The position numbers and the translations under genes were made by a program. The notes under the pieces were generated by a model. It saw only the letters and a program-made list of their open reading frames with translations, was not told where the DNA came from and did no database searches. A stretch of DNA of 60,000 bases. It comes from Symsagittifera roscoffensis (taxonomy: Eukaryota > Xenacoelomorpha > Acoela > Convolutidae). The DNA lies in the NCBI RefSeq assembly GCF_963678635.1, contig NC_087062.1, positions 6,810,193 to 6,870,192 on the forward strand. The letters run 5' to 3'. The stretch's first letter is position 1; every line of letters begins with the position of its first letter. This document shows, one piece after another, positions 45,609 through 56,279 of this stretch.

Positions 45609-48600
45609 GCGTTCAGAGAATGCAGGATTGGTGATCCGAATACTTTTTTGGCAAACTAAAATTTCAGCCGAGAAATTTTTAATTTGGCATTTGTATGCAG
45701 GAAGATGAAAGCTAATAAGTAGTGCGTAGCTCGGTATTGAGTAATCAAAACGATTAATATAGAAGCAAACAAATGACAAATCCTGAAACTGTTCGAGCAA
45801 TTCAAGAAATAGTCCCTTCTGTGCAACAATTTTCAAGTGAAGTAAGACTGGTCTATACCCCTAAATGTGAACCAACAAAGCTATTTTTATGAAACTCATA
45901 GAACAGCAAACAGAGATGAATCGATGTTTTGATACGGGCATGAACAAATTCAGACTAATTCGACCCCCATGGATTAAGTGATAATAACTCCGGGAAGTGT
46001 AATTCGCCCTCCTAGAAGTCAGGATCTTACAGTTGAAATGTGATAAAAAGTTATTTTTCATACACTTAGTTGAGGGAGCTTACGTTCAGAACCCCAGACT
46101 CTAGATTCTACTTCCGGTGTTATGCTCTATGTGGATAGTTCCCACCTTGACTTCCAGATGTCATTACTCGTCCCCAATTGAACGCAGAGAGCTGAAAATT
46201 TGAGATAAGCTAGGTAGACAACATAAACCATGTACTGCAATTTGAGCAAATCCGACGGTGAGACTGGAAATTCTTTAGACGGTTGGACTGTAAACTTGGG
46301 AAAAAGACCCATTTTACCGGAAAAAGGCTATTTAGGCAAAATAAAGAGCAAGGACATGTTGACTTTATGCCGGCAATAGACACAAAACAACAACTCAAAA
46401 AAAACTTTCGTGCAAAACAAACCCCTCCGCAAATTTTGTCTGCTTTTATAGCCCTTTAATTGAAAAAATGATAAGAGATTTTTGGAAAGGGACAACTGGG
46501 GTTGTTCTAATGGGATATAGATGAAAGAAAGGTAGGACTACCATAGAATTCTTACTACAAAAAAAAATGATTGACCCTGGTTGACACCCGAGTGACCTTT
46601 GAAAGACTTTGTGGATTTTGGGCACTAAACTGCATAGCAAACCGCAGGACTCAGAAGCTAAAGGGATATAGCTTTTACATTGCTCCATTGAAATAGTGGG
46701 TTGAACGTACAGTGCAAGCGGGCAGATGTTGGGTTGAGCTTTGCTATGATAGTTAATAGCAAATCAACTAGAGTAAAAAAAGTAGTTGAAAGTTAATAGC
46801 AAATCGGCTAAACTAAAAAAGTAGCCCCTAGGGAAATCTGGCAGTTTTATAAGTGTGGCTCGGTTATTAGGTCTCCACTTTATAATATGATTGTTTGGGA
46901 TATTTACTTTGGGAGATTGTTTGGGATATTTACTCCCCATGGATAACTTTTTGGAGCAATCAAACCACTAAAAGACAGCTAGAAAGTCGAGCTAAAAAGT
47001 TCAGAGTGGAAGTTTAAAATTTTAGCGAGCGGTATTTATACATTCAGAAGAAATCCGCGTAAAAATTGGAGGCCGGAACACTAACGGCATAATTACAAAA
47101 AATTCTTGAGAATTTTGATACGTAAACACATTTTGGTTTTGAGATGAAATTGGACCTTAAGTTTGCAAAGATCTGTTAAATATATTCCCATTGAATTTGG
47201 CATTCATAACTAACGTTTTGGAGGGAAAACTTCTACTTGGATTTGTACCAGAGTGTATGTCAGAAGTTATAGGAAATATCATAACTATACCCATAACTAA
47301 AATTCAAACATAGCGAAAACATAACGGGTAGTCTACCCTTAAGAAGAAAAACTGCGCCGTGGGGAAAGCTTGGTTCTGGTTGTAAAATCTGAGAAATTCC
47401 AATTCTTACAGCTAGTGAAAAATTAGAGAAGACGTTTAGTGATAACAATTAAATTAACTTATAAAATAGTAATCTGTAGAAATACTTCCAATTTTCGCAG
47501 GTCGAACTAAACTGTTGCTGAGCGTAATTGGATGGCTAGGTTTCGCTTAACAGGTAGAATTGCTTAGTTGAATTTACAGGAAGCTGAATCGCAATTATGC
47601 AATTGTGTTGATAAATCGCTGACCGTTTCTTTTTGATTAGATTTTTAAATGGTATTCTGTCCACTTAGATTAGATTTTTATCTGAAAGTCATTACTATTG
47701 GAACTTTTTGCGGTTGCAAGTGCGGGCGATACAACCAAAAGAGCAGTGAGAAAAAGGGGCAAGCAACACAGTACTGTACGAAATAAGTGCCACCAACTTA
47801 GCTTTTTCTGAATTGTGGATACCACTGAGTATTGCTCAACCCGCTTTTTGCAGTGCCCAAGGAAGCACCTTGCGTTGCCCTAAAGTAAGAGAGAAAACGG
47901 GCCTAGATAATCCTTTCCCTAAATCTACAGAAAAAATAATGTTGGGTTCCTAATCCAAAGCAAAGGGTTAGCGTCTTCAAAGATTTAGCTAGCTCAATCA
48001 AATTTTGTAAAGATAATAGCGTATTTCAAGCATTTTGAACCCTCTATAGGGCTTTAAACGTTATTTCCATAAATTTTGATATTCCTGAACCACATTAAAA
48101 TTGGGTTAATATATCCATATGCAGTTCTCGGATTACCTGAATTACGGATACTTTCAAATTTTGGTAATGACTTGATGTCCCTGAACGGTATTCAGATTGG
48201 GTAAGCAGTCCCATATCGATTGTTTGAGAATGAAGACATACAATGCTGATAATTGTTTTTCTTTTCGCGAAAAAAAATTTCACGGTCGTTACGAACCCGG
48301 TTTTCAAACGTAATTGTGTTTCAGGTGTTTCGAGACCTTCATGTGTGGTTGGTAACGGTAAACTGGTGGCCTAAAACTTTACCTTCAAAAAAATTGATAT
48401 CCCTGTTCTGATATGAATTGAGTTAGCAACTACATGTAAATGTCTCGGAGTAAGGCTACCTAATTTTTAGGCAATGGTTCAATAGTAGTCTAAATAGGTA
48501 TTTTTAAGTTAGCAGACTAAAATGGTCACTTTGTAAAATTTGATGTTCCTATGCACCTCACTGACATTGCAAAGCCGGTTTCTAACTGTAAATGCTTAAT

Positions 48601-48846
48601 GCAAGTATCCCGAGACTTTCATTTAGGTTTGCTACCCCAAGTTACTTTCGTTTAAATTGTTAACGTGGTGACCTAAAACCATAACTTCAAAAATTTTGAT
48701 ATCCCTGTTTTAATTTAGTTCAGTGAAACCATATAAAACTTTCCGAATCAGGCAGCTTGTAGACAATCTTTTGATAGTGACCTGAAGAGCTATTTTTTTA
48801 GTTTTGGCCTAAATTGATAGCTTTAGTAGTATTGCATCGTGTCCCG

Positions 48847-48991
48847 AATCCTAAGGGGGTCCTTCCTAAGGGGCGGGGGTGAAGGGTCCTCACGTAAAGC
48901 AAAATCCTAGAACCTCAATTGGAGGACCCGTATCCTAGGATTTTATTAATTAACGTAAGTTCCCAACCCCAAAGTATAAGACCCTTAGGAT
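48847..48991. repeat. Short nested foldback (G/C-rich inverted repeats)
   Basis: The outer pair is atcctaaggg (near 48848) with cccttaggat (48982-48991). The inner pair is aaaatcctag (48901-48910) with ctaggatttt (48935-48944). The interval is markedly richer in G and C than its surroundings. It may be a small foldback transposon. Confidence 0.5.
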
Positions 48992-49328
48992 CTTGTTAGG
49001 CTGAGCTTAACAACTGGGATCCGATACAATAATTCCTTTTAATTCCCTTTAAAGCGGTCCCTTTTCCCGCGACAATTAAATATAATCGTTCTAATCCCTG
49101 AACATTTTTTTCATCCTAGTTTCATGACTTTTTTTTCGTCGAACATTTGTCATGCTAATAAAAGTTTGTTGTTAAAACTGAACCAAAGGACTTCACACAT
49201 TTGTTTGAACAACATTTAGTTTGCGTCAACTACTTTATTTGCCTGAAGTTATTTGTTTTAAAACAAGACCAAGACAAATTTTTTGTTAGTGATAATTTGG
49301 TAAAAACCAAAACAAGTGTAAGCCGAAG

Positions 49329-49337
49329 TATAAAAAG
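49329..49337 (+). promoter_or_regulatory. TATA-like box before the small ORF at 49367
   Basis: The sequence tataaaaag is followed by gg and lies 38 bp before the ATG. If used, the 5' untranslated leader would be only about 8-10 bases, which is short, so this is tentative. Confidence 0.3.
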
Positions 49338-49366
49338 GACGAGCAGTTAAAATCATCTCAAAATGT

Positions 49367-49534
49367 ATGTTTCAGAATTTAATGTTTATTGTTTTGGTTT
49401 TCTTCGCGCTATTTTTAGATGGTCATTCTCCTGAAGCTTCAGATAAACTAAGTGGGTTTTTTACTGTGGGGCGTTCACGAACTCGGCTACTAGAAGCTTC
49501 TTCTTCTCGCAGCTCTGTTTCTGCGCCGCTGTAA
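49367..49534 (+). CDS. Candidate small secreted peptide precursor, 55 residues
   Basis: The frame begins MFQNLMFIVLVFFALFLDG, a textbook signal peptide (short polar start, hydrophobic core, then HSPEA as a possible cleavage site). The predicted secreted part reads SDKLSGFFTVGRSRTRLLEA and then a Ser-rich end. GRSR could be an amidation and dibasic-type processing site, which would give a small amidated peptide. A TATA-like box (tataaaaag, 49329-49337) stands about 38 bp before the ATG. I recognise no family. It may be a chance ORF or one exon of a longer gene, since it sits among repeats. Confidence 0.3.
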   Translation: MFQNLMFIVLVFFALFLDGHSPEASDKLSGFFTVGRSRTRLLEASSSRSSVSAPL

Positions 49535-50227
49535 AAATCCCCAATTGAAATTCGGGCCAACTGTTATTAGTTTCATTGTATGAGTTGGCCCACTGCGGGT
49601 CCATGTAAATGTCTTCTATAAAATTTCTTCGGCGGCTTTATGTCCGAATGCAGCTGTCGAAATCCCCGTCGAAAGGAGAAACTTTTTTTGAGTCTATTGG
49701 TGCTAACAAAAGTTTGTTTTGTTTCACTGTCATATTAGTGTGACCTTACGAAACTAAATCATAGTTGTACACTCTCATTGTATTCCCAGCGATTAATTTG
49801 TTCCTGAATGTTGGACCCGTTCCCGCTGTGCAATCCATTCTTTTCCTTTGGCACTCATTTTTTTAGTGCCTTCTGAACAGAAGCAAAACTGTTATTGTTT
49901 TCTACAAGGAAGAGGATAGTTTCGTTTCACTTCAGCAACAATTTATACCGAGCAAAATTTCATTCATTTTACCAAAGAGCAGAAAATCTAATTTATGATT
50001 AAAAAAGAGGAAAAGAGAAAAAATATGTTTTCAGATAAATCAACGTTTGCGCAAAATTGTACAATGTTGCCTAAATCAGCTAATCGCTCATAGTTTTTTG
50101 CAACAAATTAAGGGGGAGGGAGAGACGTTGGTGATAGTGGTGGTGGTGGTAATTCGTTTCTGCAAAAAGGAACGAATGGGGGTGGAAGGATGGCTTTAGT
50201 TGGGATTCTTACTTTCCTTTAAGGACG
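49535..50227. other. Gene-free spacer
   Basis: No gene is recognised. A short tggtggtggt run lies at about 50136-50150. Confidence 0.5.
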
Positions 50228-50849
50228 ACCGAATTTTGTTTCGGTTTTAGGGCGATGAATTCTCTGATCGGATTCGAAACCATTCTCGTCTTTTAACTTC
50301 AGCACAACTTTCTTGTTGATATTGTCGAACAGGAAATAGTCCTCATCATAATTTAAAAAGTCGAATCAGCTTTTTTTTCTCTATGACTCGTTAGAGGGTG
50401 TCATTTTTAATGGCATAAATAAAACTATCCGTGTCGAAGTACAGTAGTTCCGGTTTGTATTTGTTTTCATTTTTAGATAATGAAATTGAAACATGAAACG
50501 CTTGGCGAGTTCTAAGATGGTCGCATCAGCTATCATAGGCTTGTCTCATAAAATTTTGGTACTGAAAAGTTGATTGCGGCTAACTGATCGTCAATGATTC
50601 GAAAGCTCTTCATCGTGCTCCGAGCTGTTTTCTGAAGAAGATCTCACTCATTCCTTTCAATCTCCAGCTTTTTCTTAATAACATAGACTCGATTGTCTTA
50701 CCGAATGCTGAATTAAGAATTAGCTGGCAAAATTTCTCCTGGAATTTATCTACGGCGGCTTTTTCTAGGCGGGTGTTCAGTTCGACAAAGGGTGCCATCA
50801 AGTGACTTTGGCGGAACTGAAGAACTTTTCTGAGGTGAGTTTTTTTCAT
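50228..50849 (-). pseudogene. DNA polymerase B fragment, Maverick/Polinton-like (protein-primed type)
   Basis: On the minus strand, VLQFRQSHLMAPFVELNTRL and FCQLILNSAFGKTIES carry the conserved polymerase B motif (NS-x-FGKT). A shifted frame follows with DATILELAKRFMFQFHY, then YKPELLYFDTDSFIYAI with the catalytic DTDS of motif C (about 50460-50400). The end is INKKVVLKLKDENG at about 50300. Order and spacing match DNA_pol_B_2 enzymes of Maverick/Polinton elements, linear plasmids and some viruses. At least two frame changes and a stop after motif C show it is dead. The exonuclease part and other Maverick genes were not found. Confidence 0.75.
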
Positions 50850-51380
50850 TCTGAGGTGAGTTTTTACTAAATGCGACTTTTTAACGAGACGACCATAACT
50901 CGTTCACTTTGGCACTTATGCCTCGTTAATTTCATTTTCAACTAATTGAAAATGAGAGCAACCACGTTTCTTCCTCTTCTCTCGGGGTCACTCGAGCACA
51001 CAATAGTGTAGCTTCTATCAAGATCAGAGACTCCGTCGCTGCTTGAGCCGTTCTCGCATAATCCCAGGGCGTAAGAACGTGGCTCAAGCATCAATTCTTC
51101 TAATTCGACTCTTTCAATTCCTGTAAGGGTCCTAAAATTCCAATTCCAAAATTCCACGGTTGCTGCCTAACCAAAACATTGTTTCGGGCCTTTCGCTCCT
51201 GTTTCCGATTCGTTTCTCCCATTGGTTTCATTGTATGCAGTTTTCTACAGGTAGCTTAGTGTCATTTTTGTTAATTATTGATGTCAGTTCCTAGACAAGT
51301 TCAAGTTTCAACGTTGGATGAACTTAAAATAGTTCTGATTCCTTAATTGTATCTAAAACTACCCTGAAACAACAACCTTG

Positions 51381-51475
51381 TGAAAACTGATGTCATCAGT
51401 CCAACTCAAAACAGTAAAGCATCAATCAGTGAAAACTGATGTCATCAGCCCAACTCAAAACAGTAAAGAATCAAT
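51381..51475 (+). repeat. Tandem duplication, two 49-bp copies with a palindromic core
   Basis: The stretch tgaaaactgatgtcatcag followed by cccaactcaaaacagtaaag occurs at 51381 and 51430. The core ctgatgtcatcag is palindromic except at its centre and resembles a bZIP (CRE/ATF-like) site. Confidence 0.75.
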
Positions 51476-51601
51476 ATTTAAAACGTACATGTCTAAATCG
51501 AAATTATGACTCAGAAACTTCATTATTTTAAAACTGTTTAATTAATTTTAGAGGCTAGAAGTATTTTGTCCTTAATAGTAATTTAGAGGTGAACTGTGAT
51601 T

Positions 51602-51745
51602 GGCTAATTTTTTAACATGATGGTTTAGAACCAAAATGTATGTGAATTATTCTAAATAACATTTGTAAATTGATGTAATATTGTCATTTAGATTAGTTTT
51701 TTGTAAAAATCCTGACGATGCACATAATTGCGAAAATGTTTAAAA
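51602..51745 (+). repeat. Direct repeat of about 140 bp, copy 1 (Penelope-terminal-like)
   Basis: It shares with 52008-52144 the run from ggctaattttttaacatgatg through aaccaaaatgtatgtgaatt to a stem-loop motif cctgacgatgcac...gcgaaaa. The end resembles the terminal repeat of the Penelope-like element at 52208-56267. Confidence 0.75.
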
Positions 51746-52007
51746 GTTATTTTTTAGCAAAATTCTCTTCATAGTTGATATCTTTAATTGATTTTCCTGA
51801 GCCACAACGTGTAGCGTTAGTGGCCTATAACTATAAACTTTATTCTATTTTCTGGTATTGGCCTAAAAGCGCAGTTTCTTTTATTGAACTAAAACGGTAA
51901 TTTCAAATGAATTGATATTCCTGAGCCAGACTTAGGTTGGAGCCGAACTTAGCAACGCCGGGTGTGGCATGAACAAACCCTCCTCGGAAAAAAAAACAAA
52001 CTCGGCT

Positions 52008-52144
52008 AATTTTTTAACATGATGGTTTAGAACCAAAATGTATGTGAATTATTCTAAATAACATTTGTTTATTGATGTATTATCGTCATTTAGATTAGTT
52101 TATTGTAAAAATCCTGACAATGCACATAGTTGCGAAAACGTTCC
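52008..52144 (+). repeat. Direct repeat of about 140 bp, copy 2
   Basis: Second copy, 406 bp downstream of the first, ending with cctgacaatgcacatagttg then cgaaaacg. Confidence 0.75.
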
Positions 52145-52236
52145 TAAGCCACAGCGTAAAGCGTTAGTGGTCTACAACTATAAATTTTATTCTGTTTTCT
52201 GGTATTGAAAATTTTACATCTAAATAGTTTGAGAAT

Positions 52237-52709
52237 GCGTTTAAATTGTAAATTCAAACAAACGTTTTTGCACATTTTTGTGCATCTTCAGGTTTTAAAA
52301 TTCTAAAGTATCTGTACAAAATGATCACAGATCATAAAAAGTGTCATACACATCATAATTTCCAATTTTCAAAAATTCAACCAATCAAAACTTTACAAAT
52401 TTTACTGAAATTATTGAACAATTTTTATGTAACAATTTTAAACATTTTGTCACAAATTTTTAAGAGTTTTCACGTTTTTTGTTTTTGCAATTTCGTTTTG
52501 TTGCTAATTTTCATGCTAACATGTTAATTATTTCAAAATTTTTTCTTGTTTTAGACAGAATTTTTCGATTCTGGAACTATAGCCTTAGGGTCAGCTACCT
52601 TCTTCTAAAATCGTCGCGCGTGTTAATTGCCGGTCTCTCTTTCCTAATGTGCAGCGCCTCTAATCTAAATAACTTGATGCTGCTGGACGCCTGGTCGATT
52701 ATTTTCCAT
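52237..52709 (+). repeat. Left terminal repeat of the Penelope-like element
   Basis: Reverse complement of 55804-56267. Matching words include gcacatttttgtgcatcttc, caaccaatcaaaactttaca, ttttcatgctaacatgt, ggaactatagccttag and cttgatgctgctgga. Confidence 0.88.
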
Positions 52710-52970
52710 TTAAACTCGGACTTACCACTCTCACTACCACACTGCCGATTTCCAACCACAACTCAAGACTGAACACTTTTTTTTTATTTCTGTTCACTAG
52801 AAAAGGAGGATTTTAGAGAGGGCATACAAGTTTTCATTTTCCTCGTCGTGAATATTATCTGCGCATTGGTGATATCGCGCATTTTTTTTTGCTAATGTCT
52901 GACTGTGATTCCCCCTATATTGGACCATCAAGATGGGTGGTGAATCACTGCTATAATCAAAGGGCTTCTT

Positions 52971-54961
52971 TTACTTAGCCTTGTTCTTTTTGTTTTTGCC
53001 CTCCCTGATGATCTTTCCAAGGGCATGAGATGCACCCCACGACGACCAACTTCCCGGATATTGGTTATCCAACCACTTTTCACGGTTGATTTTCATAGCT
53101 TTATCATATTCTTGCCATGTTGACGTACTGCGGAAAACCCGGTGAACAAATCCTTCAATCACGCTTTTCTTGTACTGAAGGGGGCGCAGCTTCAAAAATT
53201 TAGTATGGTATTTGTATCTGTTTGTTTTGTTACCACCCACAGTTAATTTTCCTGCTTTTGTCAATGCTATTTTTTAAATCCAAAAATGCCAAACTTCCGT
53301 TTGTCTTTGGTGTCTCTTTTGTGAACTGTAACTTTGGATGTAGTAAGTTTGCAGCCCGTAGCACTTTTTCACGATCACCCTTCACTGTTCTCACTATATC
53401 GTCAACGTAACGGAGAAATAACTTCGCTTGCTGCACTGACTTATTTTCCTCTCTTGTTGCGATGCATTTTCTACAGTACCAGACGGAAAAACATTTCGGG
53501 AGTATACCTCGAAAGTGCAGTTTCGTACTGCTTCAGCCAAAGATTTGCTAAAATAACGGCAAGAGATGCCCCCCTTGCCAAACCATTTTTCGGAACGTAC
53601 CATGTTTCATTGCACTTGAAATGGACTTGACTAACTGCCATGTTCAGCAGTTTCTTCATGGTTTTCCTAGCAATTGATGGTGGTTCAACTTGCTCATACA
53701 AATTTCTCAGAGCTATGTCTATTGCTTCTTTCAGTGGAAAATTTGTATACAAACTCTTCACATCTAGAGATATCAAAATTTCATTGGGCTCAAGATAAGT
53801 GCTCTCTAAGATTTCTCTCGCATCTAGTGAGTTTGTTTCGATGTTTGCGCCCTCAATTTTCTCGAAAAATTTTGCAAGAACCTTGTTCAAGTTATAACAA
53901 GAGCTACCAGGCAAGGAGAGGACCGGTCTTAATGGGGTTATGCACTTTAAGCACTTTCGCCAACCCATAAAGATTGGCGGGCTGCCCCCCAGTAGACCTC
54001 ATCCTTGTGTAGAGATTCTCACTTATTTTGTCTTTTTTCCTGATAGCCAACAACTCCTTATTGATGTCTCTTTCTATCTTCAAAACAATCGCATCACTTG
54101 TTCCTTTACTTTTGCTGAATTGATTTGAATCTATTGTATCCGACAACTTGTTCTCATAGATGTCCTTCCTCATTACACAAAAATCGACGCCTTTGTCATA
54201 CGGTACCGCAACTAATCCGTTACTCTTCAGATACTTTTGGGCCTTCTCAACAGTTAAGATCTCACAAAGGGCCTCCCCGGGGACTTTACGACTTTTGAGA
54301 TCCGATAGAAAGATGTCAATGTCGGCAAGAAAGTGCGTCTCATTAAATTTGACCCTGACGGGATGTTTCGGCCCTAATGCCAACGCTTGTTGTACCAAAT
54401 TTGGTAAATCAACATCATCGAGAGCTCTTACCGAAACCTCACCTTGCTTCCCTAGAGGTCGGTCTTGCCCGTCTGATACTTTCATTAGCTTCTTCTGATG
54501 GGTTCTTTGACTGTTTTTGTTTGTCTTTGTCCCCTAAGACTTAAGTATTTAATTACCAAAGGCTAAAACTTCTCATCTACACCCCACTGTACTGCGCCTC
54601 TCGCCCTTTCTAGTTTGACTTCAACGTTTTTCTCATCTGTCCTTGCCTTGTTTATCTCCGTTCTTAGAAGTTCAATCTGAAAAATGTGTATCGCTTGGTT
54701 CGAAAACACCCCAATTTCCGTTACCCTGAACCTCAAAAAATCAGGTATAATGTCGTTTTCTAGACAAACTCTCAAAAATTTAACAGGTTGGTGATAGTTG
54801 ATAAATTTAACATATATGGACGCATAATCACGAACTATTTTCCAAATGAGTTTGTTTTTTAAAGTCAAAATCAAGATCGGAGGTGGGAGTACAACTGTGT
54901 TCATTGGTTTGCAGGCCACGAGGAGTGAACCTCCCGTGACACAAAGCAACACAAATAACAC
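52971..54961 (-). pseudogene. Penelope-type reverse transcriptase, frameshifted
   Basis: Frames in order on the minus strand are 54961-54563 (N-terminal, with VKFLRVCLENDIIPDFLRFR), 54485-53904 (VPYDKGVDFCVMRKDIYE and YGLAKVLK), 53968-53471, and 53436-53230 then 53264-52971. The third frame carries RT motifs: RPVLSLPGSSCYNLNKVLAK, ILISLDVKSLYTNFPLKEAI (motif A), NGLARGASLAVILANLWLKQ (motif B). The fourth has LFLRYVDDIVRTVKG (motif C with catalytic DD). Each junction needs a frame change. Catalytic Asp residues are present. Penelope elements normally add a GIY-YIG endonuclease after the RT; after the stop at 52971 I find none. Confidence 0.85.
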
Positions 54962-54965
54962 AAGT

Positions 54966-55619
54966 TTAAATTACCCTCTCCGTTGAAGCCTCCTCGTCAG
55001 TCGGACCAACAGTTTCCTCGCCTCTGTTCACCAGTCTTCTTTTCTCTGCCCTCCTTCTCAATTGAGATTTCTTTTTCGTGTTTGAACGAAGCTTGGACAA
55101 AACAGCTGGCAGCTTGTCTTGGTGTTCGAACACAATCCGCAAAGACTTTAGCTCCAGCTGGACGTCCTGGTGCAGTGCCTGATATTCGTTGACCAGCTCC
55201 GTTCTTCTCTTCCTCTTTGAAATGAGACACTTCGTAATAGGAATGAAAAGAATACCCGAGCTGATCAGCTGGTTCCTGATATCCGGTGTACCGTTTCTCT
55301 GACAGTATACAATTGCGCTGATATTGGTCAGTGTCTTCAGGATTTCTGTCAATTCCTCTGCAATGCAAGCTCTGCAATTGCTTGTGCGGTGACTGTTGAT
55401 AGAATTATTGATGATGTCGTGCCACACAACCACTTGACGTTTTTCTGCTAGAGGTGCCCTGCAAAGTAGGCTTGCGAGTTTCTTCTGTGGGTTCGTGGTG
55501 TTCGAGTTTAAAGAAAGTCCCGGAATAGCCAAAATTTTGGGCAGAAATCGTTCTTTTTGCGGGTTGCTAAGTTGTTCCAGAATGTGGAAGAGGGAGCTAG
55601 CCGCTACAATGTAGACCAT
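54966..55619 (-). CDS. First ORF of the Penelope-like element, unknown function
   Basis: An intact 217-codon frame contains RQVVVWHDIINNSINSH and then ISAIVYCQRNGTPDIRNQLI. It ends with basic coiled-coil-like sequence. It precedes the RT-coding frame by a few bases (stop at 54966, next ATG at 54961). I have seen no named domain; it may be a nucleic-acid-binding or hydrolase-like protein carried by this Penelope lineage. Because the frame is intact it could still be expressed, but nothing shows that it is. Confidence 0.5.
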   Translation of the reverse strand: MVYIVAASSLFHILEQLSNPQKERFLPKILAIPGLSLNSNTTNPQKKLASLLCRAPLAEKRQVVVWHDIINNSINSHRTSNCRACIAEELTEILKTLTNISAIVYCQRNGTPDIRNQLISSGILFIPITKCLISKRKRRTELVNEYQALHQDVQLELKSLRIVFEHQDKLPAVLSKLRSNTKKKSQLRRRAEKRRLVNRGEETVGPTDEEASTERVI

Positions 55620-55803
55620 TTCAATTCTAACATGGTAAAATTCTAAAAGTTTTTTCCTCTAACAAGATTTCTCCACTAAAACAAGGAAAATTTTTTTAAA
55701 TAACGTCTCCTTGTAGGAGAGACTGTAACTGAGAATTGGCTCGACGCCGTAGGGTTTCAAAATTTTACATTCGAACGCCGTAGGTGTTCAAAATTTTACA
55801 ACT

Positions 55804-56267
55804 ATGGAAAGTAATCGACCAGACTTCCAGCAGCATCAAGTTACTTACAATAGAGGCGCTGCACATTGGGAAAGGGAGACCGGCAATTCACAAGCGCGAC
55901 GAGTTTAGAAGTAGGGAGCTGACACTAAGGCTATAGTTCCAGAATCGAAATATTCTGGCTAAAACAAGAAAAAAATTTCAAATAACTTACATGTTAGCAT
56001 GAAAATTAGCGACAAAACGAAATTGTAAAAACAAAAAAGGTGAAAACTCTCAGAAATTTGTGACAAAATGTTTAAAATTGTTACATAATAGTTGTTACAT
56101 GATTTCAGTAATATTTGTAAAGTTTTGATTGGTTGAATTTTTTAAATTTTGAAATAGTGAACTTTTTATGATCTTTGATCATTTTGTACAGTTAGTTCAG
56201 AATTTTTAAAACCTGAAGATGCACAAAAATGTGCGAAAACGTTTGTTTGAATTGACATTTTTAACGC
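55804..56267 (-). repeat. Right terminal repeat of the Penelope-like element
   Basis: Inverted partner of the left arm. It ends exactly at the 12-bp target copy. A stem-loop motif with GAAA after the stem (56212-56241) is intact here; in the left arm the G of GAAA is lost. Confidence 0.88.
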
Positions 56268-56279
56268 TTTCTGGTATTG

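Larger units (their letters stand above)
44200..49000 (+). repeat. Field of old degenerate repeats
   Basis: A loose pattern recurs at irregular spacing: cctaaaa(c)ggtaacttcaa, cttgat(g/a)tccctgaacc, cattta(g)atcggg(t)tagcaac, ccatgtaaaggtctcgg and a closing cctgaa. The same pattern is seen at 51780-52010 and 56280-58080. It is clearest at 44200-45660 and 47990-48830. It looks like an ancient tandem array or a heavily duplicated element. Short ORFs here are not convincing. Confidence 0.55.
52208..56267 (-). mobile_element. Penelope-like retroelement with inverted terminal repeats and 12-bp target duplication
   Basis: The element is flanked by tttctggtattg on both sides (52196-52207 and 56268-56279). 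A related repeat at about 51855 shows the uninterrupted target, ttttctggtattggcctaaaa. Terminal repeats of about 470 bp (52237-52709 and 55804-56267) are in inverted orientation. A 29-bp extra piece lies between the left target copy and the left arm. The interior encodes an unknown first ORF and a Penelope-type reverse transcriptase on the minus strand. No GIY-YIG endonuclease was found. Frameshifts show the copy is inactive. Confidence 0.88.

Noticed and set aside
46126-46688. Minus-strand ORFs with hydrophobic stretches
   Set aside because: Short, overlapping and unlike any family I recognise, within an old repeat field; no splice pattern links them.
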